Position numbers and translations under genes: made by a program. A stretch of DNA of 64,000 bases, from assembly GCF_913777145.1 (NCBI RefSeq), contig NZ_CAJYPS010000014.1:124001-188000 (forward strand), written 5' to 3'. A model generated the notes under the pieces. It did no database searches, was not told the DNA's origin, and was given only the letters and a program-made list of their open reading frames with translations. The first letter of the stretch is position 1. Every line of letters begins with the position of its first letter. The stretch is from an uncultured Roseateles sp. Lineage in GTDB: Bacteria; Pseudomonadota; Gammaproteobacteria; Burkholderiales; Burkholderiaceae_C. This document shows, piece after piece, positions 48,158 to 56,771 of the stretch.

Positions 48158-50407
48158 ATGCAAGAGATCTATCTGGACGCCAACGCCACCACGCCGGTGC
48201 TGCCCCTGGCCCGCGAGGCCGCGCTGGCCGTGATGGCCGAAGAGTTCGGCAACCCCAGCAGCATCCACTCCACCGGCCTGCGCGCCCGCGCGCTGATCGA
48301 CCGGGCCCGCGCCACCGCGCGCCGGGTGTTGGGTGCACCGGGCGGCCAGCTGCTGTTCGTCAGTGGTGCGACCGAAGGCATACAGACGGCGGTGCTGTCG
48401 GCGCTGAGCGCGCTGCGCGGCCGCGGTGACGTGCGCTGGCTGCTCTATGGCGCGACCGAGCACAAGGCCGTGCCCGAGGCGCTGCGCCACTGGAACCGCG
48501 TGCTGGGCCTGGACCTGCAGGTGCGCGCCATCCCCGTGGGCCGCGACGGCCGCCACGACCTGGCCTGGCTGCGCCAGCACGCGCCGCAGGCCGGCCTGGT
48601 CTGCACCATGGCCGCCAACAACGAGACCGGCGTCATCAGCGACCTGGACGGCATCGCGGCCGCGCTGGCCGGCAGCCCGGCGCTGTGGATGGTGGATGGC
48701 GTGCAGGCGCTGGGCAAGCTGCCGCTGGCGCTGGAGCGCCGCGGCATCGACTACGCGCCGTTCTCCGGCCACAAGCTCTACGCGCCCAAGGGCGTGGGCC
48801 TGCTCTATGTGCGCGAGGGCGCGCCGTTCACGCCGCTGATGGCGGGTGGCGGCCAGGAGGGCGCGCTGCGCTCCGGCACCGAGAACATGGCCGGCATCGC
48901 CGCGCTGGGCGCGGTGCTGGAGGCGCTGGAGGCCGGCGAGGTGTTCCGCGACGCGGCCACGCTGGCCGGCTACCGCGCCGAGTTGCTGGCCGCGCTGCAG
49001 CATGCCTTCCCAGGTCTGGTGCTGAACGCGCCCGCCGAGATCTGCCTGCCCACCACGCTGAACTTCTCCGTGCCCGGCCTCAGCTCGCGCCTGCTGCTGG
49101 ACCTGTTCGACGCCGCGGGCCTGCGCGTCAGCGGCGGCTCGGCCTGCAGCGCCGCCCAGGCCGCGCCCAGCTTCGTGCTGGAGGCCATGGGCCTGCCGGC
49201 CTGGCAGACCGCATCGGCGCTGCGCCTGTCCTTCGGGCCGGCCGCCGAGCCGGCCTTCATCGCCGAGGCCTGCCGGCGCCTGCGCGACTGCGCCGCCGCG
49301 CTGCGCGGCAACTGCCTCACGCCGAGCACGGATGCCGGCGGCGGCCGCCCGCTGGACGGCATCACCCGCTACAGCGTGGCCGGCGCCTGCTGCTATGTGC
49401 TGGCCGACGCGGCCAGCCGCCAGGCCGTGGTCATCGACCCGCTGCCCGAGCTGACCGAGCCGCTGGTACGCCTGCTGAGCTGCCAGGGCTACACGCTGAG
49501 CGCGCTGCTGGACACCCACAGCCATGGCGACCATGCGTCCTCCGCGGCCGAGCTGCGCGCCGCGCTGCCGGTCGATGTGCTGGCGCCCGGCGAGGTCGAT
49601 GCGCTGGGCTGGCCGTTGGGCCTGGAGCGGCTGGTGCTGGGCGCGCGCTCGCTGCAGCGCCTGGCCGTGCCCGGCCACACGCTGGACTCCACCGCCTACC
49701 TGCTGACCGAAGCGGACGGCCGGGTGTCGCTGGCCTTCGTGGGCGACTGCGTGATGCCTGGCGCGCTGGGCCGCAGCGACTTCGAGCAGAGCGCGCCGCT
49801 GGCCTATGCGCAGTCGCTGCGCACGTTGGCCGCGGTGGTCGGCGAGCAGGCCCTGCTGCTGCCCGGCCATGACTACGACAACCGCCTGGCCTGCAGCCTG
49901 GCCACCGAGCGCGCGGCCCAGCCGCTGCTGGCCCAGGTGCTGGGTGGTGACCTGCCGGCGGAAACTTTCGCCGCGCGCAAGGCCGAGCTGGAGCGCGGCC
50001 TGGGGCCGACCGCCTACCAGACCATGGCCTGCGGCGCGCGCGTGGACGCTGCGGCTTGCGAGTCGCTGCGTGCCGAGCTGGACGCCCCTGCATTGCGCGA
50101 GCTGCTGGCGAACCGGCCCGATCTGCGTCTGGTGGATGTGCGCGAGCCCTACGAACAGGAGCTGGGCCCGCTGGCCGCACAGTTCCCCGCGCATTGCGTG
50201 GAGTCGGTGGCGCTGTCCGCGCTGCTGAACCGGCTGGCGAGCTGGCGCGACGAGGTGGGCGCGGGGCCGCTGGTGTTCGTGTGCCGCAGCGGCAACCGCA
50301 GTGGCCAGGTGGCCCGCGCGCTGCGCCGGCTGGGCCATGAGCAGGCCTGGAGTCTGGCCGGCGGCCTGGCGCTGTGGCGGCCGCAGCAGGAGCGCAGCGC
50401 GGCCTGA
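48158..50407 (+). CDS. Cysteine desulfurase - persulfide dioxygenase-like - rhodanese fusion
   Basis: A 749-residue cytosolic protein with three enzyme domains in one frame. Residues 1-385 are a NifS/IscS-type cysteine desulfurase: IYLDANATTPV, ATEHKAVPEAL, PLP lysine in FSGHKLYAPKGVG (about 206) and catalytic cysteine in SGGSACSAAQA (about 330). Residues 395-610 are a metallo-beta-lactamase domain of the ETHE1 type: DTHSHGDHASS, VPGHTLDS, FVGDCVM, PGHDYDNR. Residues 640-745 are a rhodanese with LVDVREPYEQE and active loop CRSGNRSGQ (Cys about 709). All active sites look intact. GGAG precedes the ATG. Reading the domains in order suggests that sulfur from cysteine is oxidised and transferred within one chain; the Lrp neighbour supports a role in cysteine or sulfide handling. 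Confidence 0.88.
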   Translation: MQEIYLDANATTPVLPLAREAALAVMAEEFGNPSSIHSTGLRARALIDRARATARRVLGAPGGQLLFVSGATEGIQTAVLSALSALRGRGDVRWLLYGATEHKAVPEALRHWNRVLGLDLQVRAIPVGRDGRHDLAWLRQHAPQAGLVCTMAANNETGVISDLDGIAAALAGSPALWMVDGVQALGKLPLALERRGIDYAPFSGHKLYAPKGVGLLYVREGAPFTPLMAGGGQEGALRSGTENMAGIAALGAVLEALEAGEVFRDAATLAGYRAELLAALQHAFPGLVLNAPAEICLPTTLNFSVPGLSSRLLLDLFDAAGLRVSGGSACSAAQAAPSFVLEAMGLPAWQTASALRLSFGPAAEPAFIAEACRRLRDCAAALRGNCLTPSTDAGGGRPLDGITRYSVAGACCYVLADAASRQAVVIDPLPELTEPLVRLLSCQGYTLSALLDTHSHGDHASSAAELRAALPVDVLAPGEVDALGWPLGLERLVLGARSLQRLAVPGHTLDSTAYLLTEADGRVSLAFVGDCVMPGALGRSDFEQSAPLAYAQSLRTLAAVVGEQALLLPGHDYDNRLACSLATERAAQPLLAQVLGGDLPAETFAARKAELERGLGPTAYQTMACGARVDAAACESLRAELDAPALRELLANRPDLRLVDVREPYEQELGPLAAQFPAHCVESVALSALLNRLASWRDEVGAGPLVFVCRSGNRSGQVARALRRLGHEQAWSLAGGLALWRPQQERSAA

Positions 50408-50422
50408 GCCTCCTGAATCCCG

Positions 50423-50824
50423 CTAGCGGGACTCGTGCAGCACGGCCACCGCCTGGGCGCGTCGCGCCAGTGTCTGCACCGCATGGCCGCGCGCCCAGGC
50501 GGCACGGCGTTGTCGCCACATCTCGGCCGACTCACCGGTCGCGGCCGGCTGGTTGCGGGCCTGCTCCAGCGGATTGCTGCAGGCGGATTCGCCACGGGCA
50601 GCCGCCTTGGCGCCCTGACGATGGATCTCGGCGCGTTCGGCCTGGGACAGCGGTGAGGCGCGCCCGAGGTCCGGGGCACGACCGCTGGGGGTCGGCAGGG
50701 CGCGGCGGATTTTGGTGCTGCGTGAGAGTGCGGGGGCTCGGTTGATGATGTCTCCGGATTTGTGGGGCAGGGGGTGCAAGGGCGGCGTGTCAGGCGCGGG
50801 TGAGCGCCGGCAGGACGTCGGCAT
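50423..50824 (-). CDS. Small basic protein overlapping the peptidase gene
   Basis: A 133-residue frame ending just beyond the fused enzyme gene. The second half looks like protein, AEIHRQGAKAAARGESACSN followed by WRQRRAAWARGH, with a G-x2-AA-x2-G...NP...W pattern that recalls short RMF/CrpP-type proteins; this is a weak resemblance. The only ATG is at 50824, which lies 35 bases inside the peptidase gene, so translation would be coupled or begin at a later non-ATG codon. The first 50 residues may not be translated. Confidence 0.45.
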   Translation of the reverse strand: MPTSCRRSPAPDTPPLHPLPHKSGDIINRAPALSRSTKIRRALPTPSGRAPDLGRASPLSQAERAEIHRQGAKAAARGESACSNPLEQARNQPAATGESAEMWRQRRAAWARGHAVQTLARRAQAVAVLHESR

Positions 50825-51791
50825 ACCAGGCGCAGTTCAGGCCCAGCGATTCATCCTGGCTCTGGTCGCGCGAACTCATGTCCATGCGCGTGGAGTGCAC
50901 GCCGATCAACTGCCAGCTGGGTGCCGACGCCCCGGCCTGCAGGCGCCGCCGCACCACCGGCGACCCGCTGCTGCCGCGGTGGGTGCGGGCATCGGTCAGG
51001 AAACAGCCCTGACCCTGGAATCTGACGCCATAGGCCGACGCGATGGTCGCGCTGCGTGCGACCGCCAGGTGAAAGACCGTGTCGTGAAAACCCAGCGGAA
51101 AGCCGGCGATGGTCAGCGCATCGCCGACCGAGACCTGCTCGTCGCCGGCATCGAGGTGGCTGCTGTCGAAGGCCTGGAATGCGGCGTCCAGGGGCAGACT
51201 GCCCGCAGGGATCTCCAGCGCTGCAATGTCCACCGGACCGCCGGCGTCGCTGGCCTCGCGCCATTGCGGCAGCCCCTGCAGCCGCAGCGGCAGGGAGATC
51301 ACCGCGTGGCGGGTCAGGTCTTGCGGGTCGGTGTGCAGCCCGATTTCCAGGTGGTCCGGGGCATGGCCGTTGGGCGCGTCGGCGAACACATGGCGGTTGC
51401 TGACCAGGAACAGCCGCCCATCCTCGCGGTAGAAAAAACCGCTCGCGCTGCTGAGTCGTTGGTAGCCGGACAAGGTGGTGATGCGCGTGGTGGTCTGCAG
51501 CAGCGCATCGACCGTGCCCGGCCATTCGGTGGGTGCCGGCCGCTGGCTCTTGTGCATCAGTGCGCGATTGCGCGCGACGTCGCGCTCGAAGGTGGCCAGC
51601 ACGACGTCCGAGATGTCCGAATGCAGCAGCACGGTGCGTGCGGCCTCGGCATGCGCGTCGAAGGCGGCACTCAGGCGTGCCAGGGTGGGGGCGGATACGG
51701 ACTGGATCAGCGCGGGCAGCAGGGTGTCCAGCGCGACGAGGCTGCCCTTGAGTTCGCAGATGCGTTCGGTGGCGTCTTGAAGGTTTTTCAC
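50790..51791 (-). CDS. Trypsin-like serine peptidase without signal peptide
   Basis: A 333-residue protein. The first 105 residues are helical and unfamiliar (ICELKGSLVALDTLLPALIQ, FERDVARNRALMHKSQRP). The rest is a trypsin-like fold with the complete triad: VSNRHVFAD (His about 133), GGPVDIAALEIP (Asp about 187) and THRGSSGSPVV (Ser about 288), plus ASGFFYREDG where the first barrel begins. There is no signal peptide or membrane helix, so it should stay in the cytosol. The start is GTG at 51791 with GAGGG seven bases upstream. Substrate and role unknown; such cytosolic trypsin-like proteins sometimes serve as effectors, but nothing here proves it. Confidence 0.8.
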   Translation of the reverse strand: MKNLQDATERICELKGSLVALDTLLPALIQSVSAPTLARLSAAFDAHAEAARTVLLHSDISDVVLATFERDVARNRALMHKSQRPAPTEWPGTVDALLQTTTRITTLSGYQRLSSASGFFYREDGRLFLVSNRHVFADAPNGHAPDHLEIGLHTDPQDLTRHAVISLPLRLQGLPQWREASDAGGPVDIAALEIPAGSLPLDAAFQAFDSSHLDAGDEQVSVGDALTIAGFPLGFHDTVFHLAVARSATIASAYGVRFQGQGCFLTDARTHRGSSGSPVVRRRLQAGASAPSWQLIGVHSTRMDMSSRDQSQDESLGLNCAWYADVLPALTRA

Positions 51792-51806
51792 GCACAGGCC
51801 CTCGGC

Positions 51807-51838
51807 AGAAAAGAAAAAGCGCGGCCAGGCCGCGCTTT
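51807..51838 (-). terminator. Intrinsic terminator after the cold-shock gene
   Basis: Arms AAAGCGCGGCC (51816-51826) and GGCCGCGCTTT (51828-51838) form a stem that on the minus strand runs into TTTTTCTTTTC. It lies 45 bases past the stop of the cold-shock gene and 16 bases before the start of the peptidase gene, so the two are separate transcription units. Confidence 0.82.
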
Positions 51839-51882
51839 CATCGGCAGACGCAGCAGCGCTGCGTCCGGGTGGGGCCGTCGGG

Positions 51883-52095
51883 TCAGCCCAGATCGCGGAT
51901 GTTGGAGGCCTGCAGGCCCTTCTGGCCCTGGGTCACCTCGAACTGCACGCGCTGGTTCTCGGTCAGCGTCTTGAAGCCGCTGCCCTGGATTTCCTTGAAG
52001 TGGGCGAACAGGTCCTTGCCACCGCCATCGGGTGCAATGAAGCCGAAGCCCTTTTCCTCGTTGAACCACTTCACGGTGCCGGTTTCGGTCGTCAT
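51883..52095 (-). CDS. Cold-shock domain protein (CspA family)
   Basis: A 70-residue single cold-shock domain that binds single-stranded RNA and DNA. RNP1 is [11 protein letters not shown] and RNP2 is DLFAHFKEI; the N-terminus [15 protein letters not shown] is the family signature. ATG at 52095 is chosen since the family starts a few residues before GTVKWF; the frame opens ten codons earlier. About 200 bases of non-coding sequence separate it from the divergent lipase-like gene, room for a long 5' UTR as in cspA genes. Confidence 0.93.
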   Translation of the reverse strand: MTTETGTVKWFNEEKGFGFIAPDGGGKDLFAHFKEIQGSGFKTLTENQRVQFEVTQGQKGLQASNIRDLG

Positions 52096-52323
52096 ATCAA
52101 TGCCTTTCGAAGTTGCTGGGCGCAACAGCGCGCTCAGCGGAGAAACGCCAAGAAAATCTTCAGAAGGGAGATTCGACTCGACCGCCGGCAGAACGCCGGA
52201 GCGGGAAGAAAGACCTAAGAGCGGACGGTCTTGTGCAGATCAGCCGGGCCATAGTAGCCCACATCCGCCATGCGCGCTTGGGTTTCGTCCGTGCACGGTC
52301 CCGGGTTCGTGCCACACTGGTCC

Positions 52324-53547
52324 ATGACCCAACCCCTGCTGCAGGCTGCTGATCTCCGAGGTGCGGCGCGCCTCACGGCCACGGGGGTGGCCGGCATGGC
52401 CAGTCTGGTGGAGGCGATGCATGCCCGCATCGCCGGCTCGCTGGGCCTGCCCGGCCTGGTGGGGCCGGCACCCGGCGCGGAGCGCATGGCGGGCATTCCG
52501 GGGCTGGTCTACAAAACCGTTCGCGGCGTCACCCACCTGGTGGGCGGCAGCACGGAGGCGCTGATCGGCCTGCTGGAGCCGCTGCTGGCTGCGCCCCAGC
52601 CGCACCAGGCGCCGCGTCCCGAGCGCGAGGCGATGGTGGCGGCGCTCAATGGCGTGCTGGGCGACTACCTGGCCGTGTCCGGCAACCCGCTGGCAATCCC
52701 CATGAGCCTGCGGCAGGCGGGGCGGTCGCTGACGTTGTCGCGGCCCGCGTTGCGCGCCCGTCTGCCCGGTGACCGGCCCAAGCTGCTGGTGCTGCTGCAC
52801 GGCCTGTGCATGAGCGATCTGCAGTGGCAGCGCGCCGGCCATGACCACGGCGAGGCGCTGGCTCGAGAGCTGGGCTACACGCCGCTCTACCTGCACTACA
52901 ACAGCGGCCTCAGCGTGTCGACCAATGGCCGCATCCTGGCCCAGCTGATGGAGCGCCTGGTCGAGGCCTGGCCTCAGCGCATCGAGCGCCTGGCGTTGCT
53001 GGGGCACAGCATGGGTGGCCTGGTCGCGCGCAGCGCCCTGCACCATGCGGCGCAGGCCAGCGGCGCCGGCCTGCGCTGGCCGTCCCAGGTGTCCGATCTG
53101 GTCTGCCTCGGCACCCCGCATCAGGGGGCGCCGCTGGAGAAGGCCGGGCATGGCGTGGACCTGCTGCTCAAGGCCGCGCCCTTTGCCGCGCCGCTGGGGC
53201 GCTTGGCCGGGCTGCGCAGCGCGGGCATCACCGATCTGCGGTGGGGTCGGGTCGTGAGTACGGCGTCGGAGGATGAGAGCGTCGAGGCGGTGCCCCAGGT
53301 CCCGCTGCCGCAGGCGACTCGCTGCTATGCGCTCGCAGGCTGTCTGGGGTCATCGGTCGACAGCCTCAAGAGCAGGCTTTGGGGTGATGGCCTCGTGCCC
53401 GTGGCCAGCGCGCTGGGCCAGCACGCCGATGCCGGCCGCCGCCTGGAATTCGCAGCCGACCGGACGGCCGTGGTCTGCGACACCGGCCACCTCGATCTGC
53501 TGAGCAGCACCGAGGTCTATGAGCGCCTGCGGGCCTGGCTGGGCTGA
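52324..53547 (+). CDS. Alpha/beta hydrolase, PGAP1/lipase-like
   Basis: A 407-residue protein with about 140 N-terminal residues of unclear fold, then an alpha/beta hydrolase. Catalytic features: LLVLLHGLCMSD (oxyanion region), nucleophile LLGHSMGGLVARS, the acid probably in RLWGDGLVPVAS and the histidine in DTGHLDLLSS. Conserved VCLGTPHQGAPLEKAG follows the elbow as in PGAP1-like esterases. No signal peptide. Substrate unknown. It is followed by 28 bases and then the 3' end of a tRNA gene on the other strand. Confidence 0.82.
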   Translation: MTQPLLQAADLRGAARLTATGVAGMASLVEAMHARIAGSLGLPGLVGPAPGAERMAGIPGLVYKTVRGVTHLVGGSTEALIGLLEPLLAAPQPHQAPRPEREAMVAALNGVLGDYLAVSGNPLAIPMSLRQAGRSLTLSRPALRARLPGDRPKLLVLLHGLCMSDLQWQRAGHDHGEALARELGYTPLYLHYNSGLSVSTNGRILAQLMERLVEAWPQRIERLALLGHSMGGLVARSALHHAAQASGAGLRWPSQVSDLVCLGTPHQGAPLEKAGHGVDLLLKAAPFAAPLGRLAGLRSAGITDLRWGRVVSTASEDESVEAVPQVPLPQATRCYALAGCLGSSVDSLKSRLWGDGLVPVASALGQHADAGRRLEFAADRTAVVCDTGHLDLLSSTEVYERLRAWLG

Positions 53548-53575
53548 GCGGCTGCGCGGCGCCCGCAGGGGCGGG

Positions 53576-53663
53576 TGGCGGAAGCTGTGAGATTCGAACT
53601 CACGGGCCGTTGCCGGCCGACGGTTTTCAAGACCGTTGGGTTAAACCACTCCCCCAAGCTTCC
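53576..53663 (-). tRNA. tRNA-Ser (anticodon UGA)
   Basis: An 88-base tRNA read on the minus strand. The acceptor stem pairs GGAAGCT (5' end at 53663) with AGCTTCC, followed by the encoded GCCA. The anticodon loop CTTGAAA carries TGA, and a long variable arm (CGGCCGGCAACGGCC region) marks a class II serine tRNA. The T arm GTGAGTTCGAATCTCAC is intact. Confidence 0.95.
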
Positions 53664-53699
53664 GGTGTCCGAGGGCGCGGATTCTAAGGGCCTGGCGGC

Positions 53700-54524
53700 T
53701 CAGGGACCGGGACGCTGGGCCTGTTCGCAGTCCACCTGGATGATTTCGCGCTCAGTGCCGGCTATGCGCGCCGCGCTGAGGCGGCCGCCCCACACGCAGC
53801 CGGTGTCCAGCCCCAGCAGGTCGGGGCGGTCCAGCAGGCCCAGCGTGGACCAGTGGCCGAACGCGATGGGCGTGCCCTGGGTGCGCCGGCCCGGCACCTC
53901 GAACCAGGGCAGGTAGCCGGCCGGCGCCTCGCCGGCGCCGTCCTTGGTCTTGAAGTCCATGCGGCCGTCGGCGGTGCAAAAGCGCAGCCGGGTCAGGCAG
54001 TTGATGCTGAAGCGCAGGCGCTCCTCGCGTGGCAGGTCGTCGTGCCAGCGGTCGGGCTGGTCGCCATACATCACGCGCAGGAAGTCGGGCAGCTCGGGCG
54101 AGCGCAGCACGGCCTCGATCTCGGCCGCGGCGGACAAGGTCTGGGCGAGGTCCCATTGCGGCACAACGCCGGCATGCACCATCAGCCAGCCCTGCTCGAA
54201 CACCGCGAGGCGCTGCTGGCGCAGCCAGGCCAGCAGCGCCTCGCGGTCGGGGGCATGCAGCAGGTCCTGCAGCGTGTCGCTGCGGCCGGGGGGGCGCACG
54301 CCGTGGGCCACCGCGATCAGGTGCAGGTCGTGGTTGCCCAGCAGGCAGGTGGCCGCGCCTTGCAGCGACTGCAGGCGGCGCAGCGTGGCCAGCGAGGCCG
54401 GGCCGCGGTTGACCAGGTCGCCCAGCAGGTAGAGGTGGTCGCGTGAAGGCGAGAAGTCCACGCGCTGCAGCAGCCGCTCCAGCGCATCGCAGCAGCCCTG
54501 CACGTCACCGATCAGATAGTTCAT
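53700..54524 (-). CDS. apaH: Symmetrical diadenosine tetraphosphatase ApaH
   Basis: A 274-residue metallophosphoesterase that splits Ap4A into two ADP and can remove Np4 caps from RNA. The motifs are YLIGDVQGCCDAL, YLLGDLVNRGPAS, CLLGNHDLHL, WLMVHAGVVPQWD and IAFGHWSTLG; the C-terminal LDTGCVWGG is typical. Length equals the E. coli enzyme. It lies downstream of nothing on the same strand except its own start region, divergent from the CorC/TlyC-type gene. Confidence 0.94.
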   Translation of the reverse strand: MNYLIGDVQGCCDALERLLQRVDFSPSRDHLYLLGDLVNRGPASLATLRRLQSLQGAATCLLGNHDLHLIAVAHGVRPPGRSDTLQDLLHAPDREALLAWLRQQRLAVFEQGWLMVHAGVVPQWDLAQTLSAAAEIEAVLRSPELPDFLRVMYGDQPDRWHDDLPREERLRFSINCLTRLRFCTADGRMDFKTKDGAGEAPAGYLPWFEVPGRRTQGTPIAFGHWSTLGLLDRPDLLGLDTGCVWGGRLSAARIAGTEREIIQVDCEQAQRPGP

Positions 54525-54677
54525 TCAGCAGGTTAGTCCGTGTCCAGGCGCGCACCATACCAAGGCGGCAGGGCCGTCCGCGGGATTGTTCGATGGGCGG
54601 CGTCATGGGCTTCTGCTAGGCTCGCGGGCTTCGTTTTGACCCTGCGCCGCCCCGTGCTGACGGGCGTGGCGCTTTCG

Positions 54678-55979
54678 ATGGACACCGCTCTCGTTCTCTT
54701 CCTGATTCTGCTCAACGGCCTGTTCGCGATGTCGGAGATGGCCCTGACCGCCAGCCGCAAGGCCAGGCTGCAGGTGTTGGTGGAGAGCGGTGAAGCCGGG
54801 GCGCAGGCCGCGATGGATCTGCACGAGAACCCGACCAAGTTCCTGTCCACCGTGCAGATAGGCATCACCGGCATAGGCGTGCTGAACGGCATCGTCGGCG
54901 ATGCGGCGTTTTCCGGTCCGCTGTCGAGCTGGCTCAAGGAGCAGTTCGGGCTCAACCCGCATGTGACCGACATCACCGCGACCGCGCTGGTGGTGGTGCT
55001 GATCACGCTGCTGACCATCGTGTTCGGCGAGCTGGTGCCCAAGCGCATCGGTCAGCTCTACCCGGAGACGGTCGCCCGTCTGGTGGCGCCCAGCATGAAC
55101 CTGGTGTCGGTAGGCGCCCGCCCCCTGGTGCGGCTGCTGAGCGTGTCCACCGAGGCGACGCTGCGTCTGCTGGGCCTGAGCAACAAGGCGCAGCGTGGCG
55201 TCACCGAGGAGGAGATCGCCGCCAGCCTGGAGGAGGGCCTGGACGCGGGCGTCATCGAGGAGCACGAGCACCAGATGGTGCGCAATGTGTTCCGCCTGGA
55301 TGAGCGCCAGATCGGCTCCATGATGATTCCGCGTGCCGAGATTGCCTGGCTGGACGCCGAGGCCACGCCGGCCGAGGTGCTGGCGGTGCTGCGTGAGCAC
55401 GGCTTCTCGCGCTACCCGGTGTGCCGCGGCGGCCTGGGCGACGTGCTGGGCGTGGCCTCGGCGCCGGCGCTGCTGGCGCGCCTGCTGGAGGGCCTGCCGC
55501 TGGATCTGAGTGCCGGCCTGGAGGCGCCGCTGTACGTGCCCGAGACGCTGTCGGGCCTGGAGCTGCTGGAACATTTCCGCGTGTCGGACGCGCCGCTGGT
55601 CTTCGTCGTCGATGAGTACGGCGAGGTGCAGGGCGTGATTGCGGTGCGCGACGTGCTGGAAGCCATTGCCGGGGAGTTCAATGCCCCGAGCGACGGCGAT
55701 GCCTGGGCGATCCAACGCGAGGACGGGAGCTGGCTGTTCGACGGCCTGATCCCGGTCCAGGAGCTGAAGGATCGCCTGGCGCTGAAGGAACTGCCCGAAG
55801 AGGATCGTGGGCGCTACAACACCCTGGCCGGCATGATCATGCTGCTGCTGGGGCGCTTGCCGCGCACGACCGATGTGGTGGAGTGGGACGCGTGGAGATT
55901 CGAGGTCGTGGACCTCGATGGCAAGCGTGTGGACAAAGTGCTGGTCAGTCGACTGACCGAACCTGGAGAACAAACATGA
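54678..55979 (+). CDS. CNNM/CorC-type membrane protein with CBS domains (TlyC family)
   Basis: A 433-residue membrane protein. A DUF21/CNNM transmembrane domain (about 1-190) contains NGLFAMSEMALTASRKARL and TVQIGITGIGVLNGIVGDA. A CBS pair follows (about 210-330; DERQIGSMMIPRAEI, VSDAPLVFVVDEYGEVQGVI), and then a C-terminal CorC/HlyC domain (WEVDAW-like segment DVVEWDAWRFEVVDLDGKRV). Relatives are linked to magnesium or other cation export; the hemolysin label is historical. ATG at 54678 starts directly before the first helix; an open frame of 46 codons lies before it. Its stop overlaps the sapC start as ATGA. Confidence 0.85.
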   Translation: MDTALVLFLILLNGLFAMSEMALTASRKARLQVLVESGEAGAQAAMDLHENPTKFLSTVQIGITGIGVLNGIVGDAAFSGPLSSWLKEQFGLNPHVTDITATALVVVLITLLTIVFGELVPKRIGQLYPETVARLVAPSMNLVSVGARPLVRLLSVSTEATLRLLGLSNKAQRGVTEEEIAASLEEGLDAGVIEEHEHQMVRNVFRLDERQIGSMMIPRAEIAWLDAEATPAEVLAVLREHGFSRYPVCRGGLGDVLGVASAPALLARLLEGLPLDLSAGLEAPLYVPETLSGLELLEHFRVSDAPLVFVVDEYGEVQGVIAVRDVLEAIAGEFNAPSDGDAWAIQREDGSWLFDGLIPVQELKDRLALKELPEEDRGRYNTLAGMIMLLLGRLPRTTDVVEWDAWRFEVVDLDGKRVDKVLVSRLTEPGEQT

Positions 55980-56713
55980 GCAACCCCCCGATGTACGGCG
56001 AACTGCTGCCGCTGGACCGCGAGGTGCACAAGAACCTGAAGCTGGACACCACGGTGCCGGTGGCGCCGCAGACCGCGACGCAGAACTCGGTGTTCCTGGC
56101 CGCGGTGGAGTTCGGTGACGCCTGCAAGGAATACCCCATCGTCTTCGTGCGCGCCGGTGCCGCCACGCCGGAAGCCAAGCCCGAGGTCGCGCCGCTGGCC
56201 GTGCTGGGCCTGCGCCCGGGTTCCAACCTGTTCCTGAAGGACGGCCAGTGGACCGGCACCTATGTGCCCGCCTACATTCGCCGCTACCCCTTCGCGATGG
56301 CCCGTCTGGATGCCGGCGAGCCCAACAGCGTGGCCGTGTGCTTCGACCACCAGTGGGCCGGTTTCGGCGAAGACAAGGGTGAGGCGCTGTTCAAGGACGG
56401 CGAGCCCACGGAGTTCCTGCAGAACGCCCGCAGCTTCCTGGAGAACTTCGAGCAGGAAGCCGAGCGCACCCGCCTGATCTGCAACCTGCTGGTCGAGCTG
56501 GAGCTGCTGCAGGACATGCGCTTCGAGGCCACGCTGCCGAACGGCGAGAAGATCGACGTCGAGGGCTTCCTGGCGCTGGACGAGAAGAAGTATGCCGAAC
56601 TGCCGGACGACAAGATCCTGCACCTGCAGCGCAATGGCCTGATCGCGCTGATCGAGATGCACCGTCTGTCGCTGGGCAACATGAACCGCCTGGCCAACAA
56701 GTACATCGGCTGA
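55976..56713 (+). CDS. SapC-family protein
   Basis: A 245-residue soluble protein of the SapC family. Recognisable segments are MYGELLPLDREVHKNLKL, SVFLAAVEFGDACKEYPIVF, YVPAYIRRYPFAMARLDAGE, and the Glu-rich C-terminal helices with LLVELELLQDMRFEATLPNG. The family was first noted with S-layer genes of Campylobacter, but its function in proteobacteria is not established. GGAG precedes the ATG, which overlaps the previous stop. The region after it contains a palindrome before the next gene. Confidence 0.85.
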   Translation: MSNPPMYGELLPLDREVHKNLKLDTTVPVAPQTATQNSVFLAAVEFGDACKEYPIVFVRAGAATPEAKPEVAPLAVLGLRPGSNLFLKDGQWTGTYVPAYIRRYPFAMARLDAGEPNSVAVCFDHQWAGFGEDKGEALFKDGEPTEFLQNARSFLENFEQEAERTRLICNLLVELELLQDMRFEATLPNGEKIDVEGFLALDEKKYAELPDDKILHLQRNGLIALIEMHRLSLGNMNRLANKYIG

Positions 56714-56771
56714 TCGGCCGATGAGCGCGCCTTCGCAGCCCCGCTGCGGGGGCGCCCCCTCCGGGTGTGTC

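Noticed and set aside
50041-50407. Idea that the rhodanese part of the three-domain fusion is a separate gene with a frameshift
   Set aside because: The frame is continuous from 48158 to 50407 with no stop, and linker regions between domains are of normal length.
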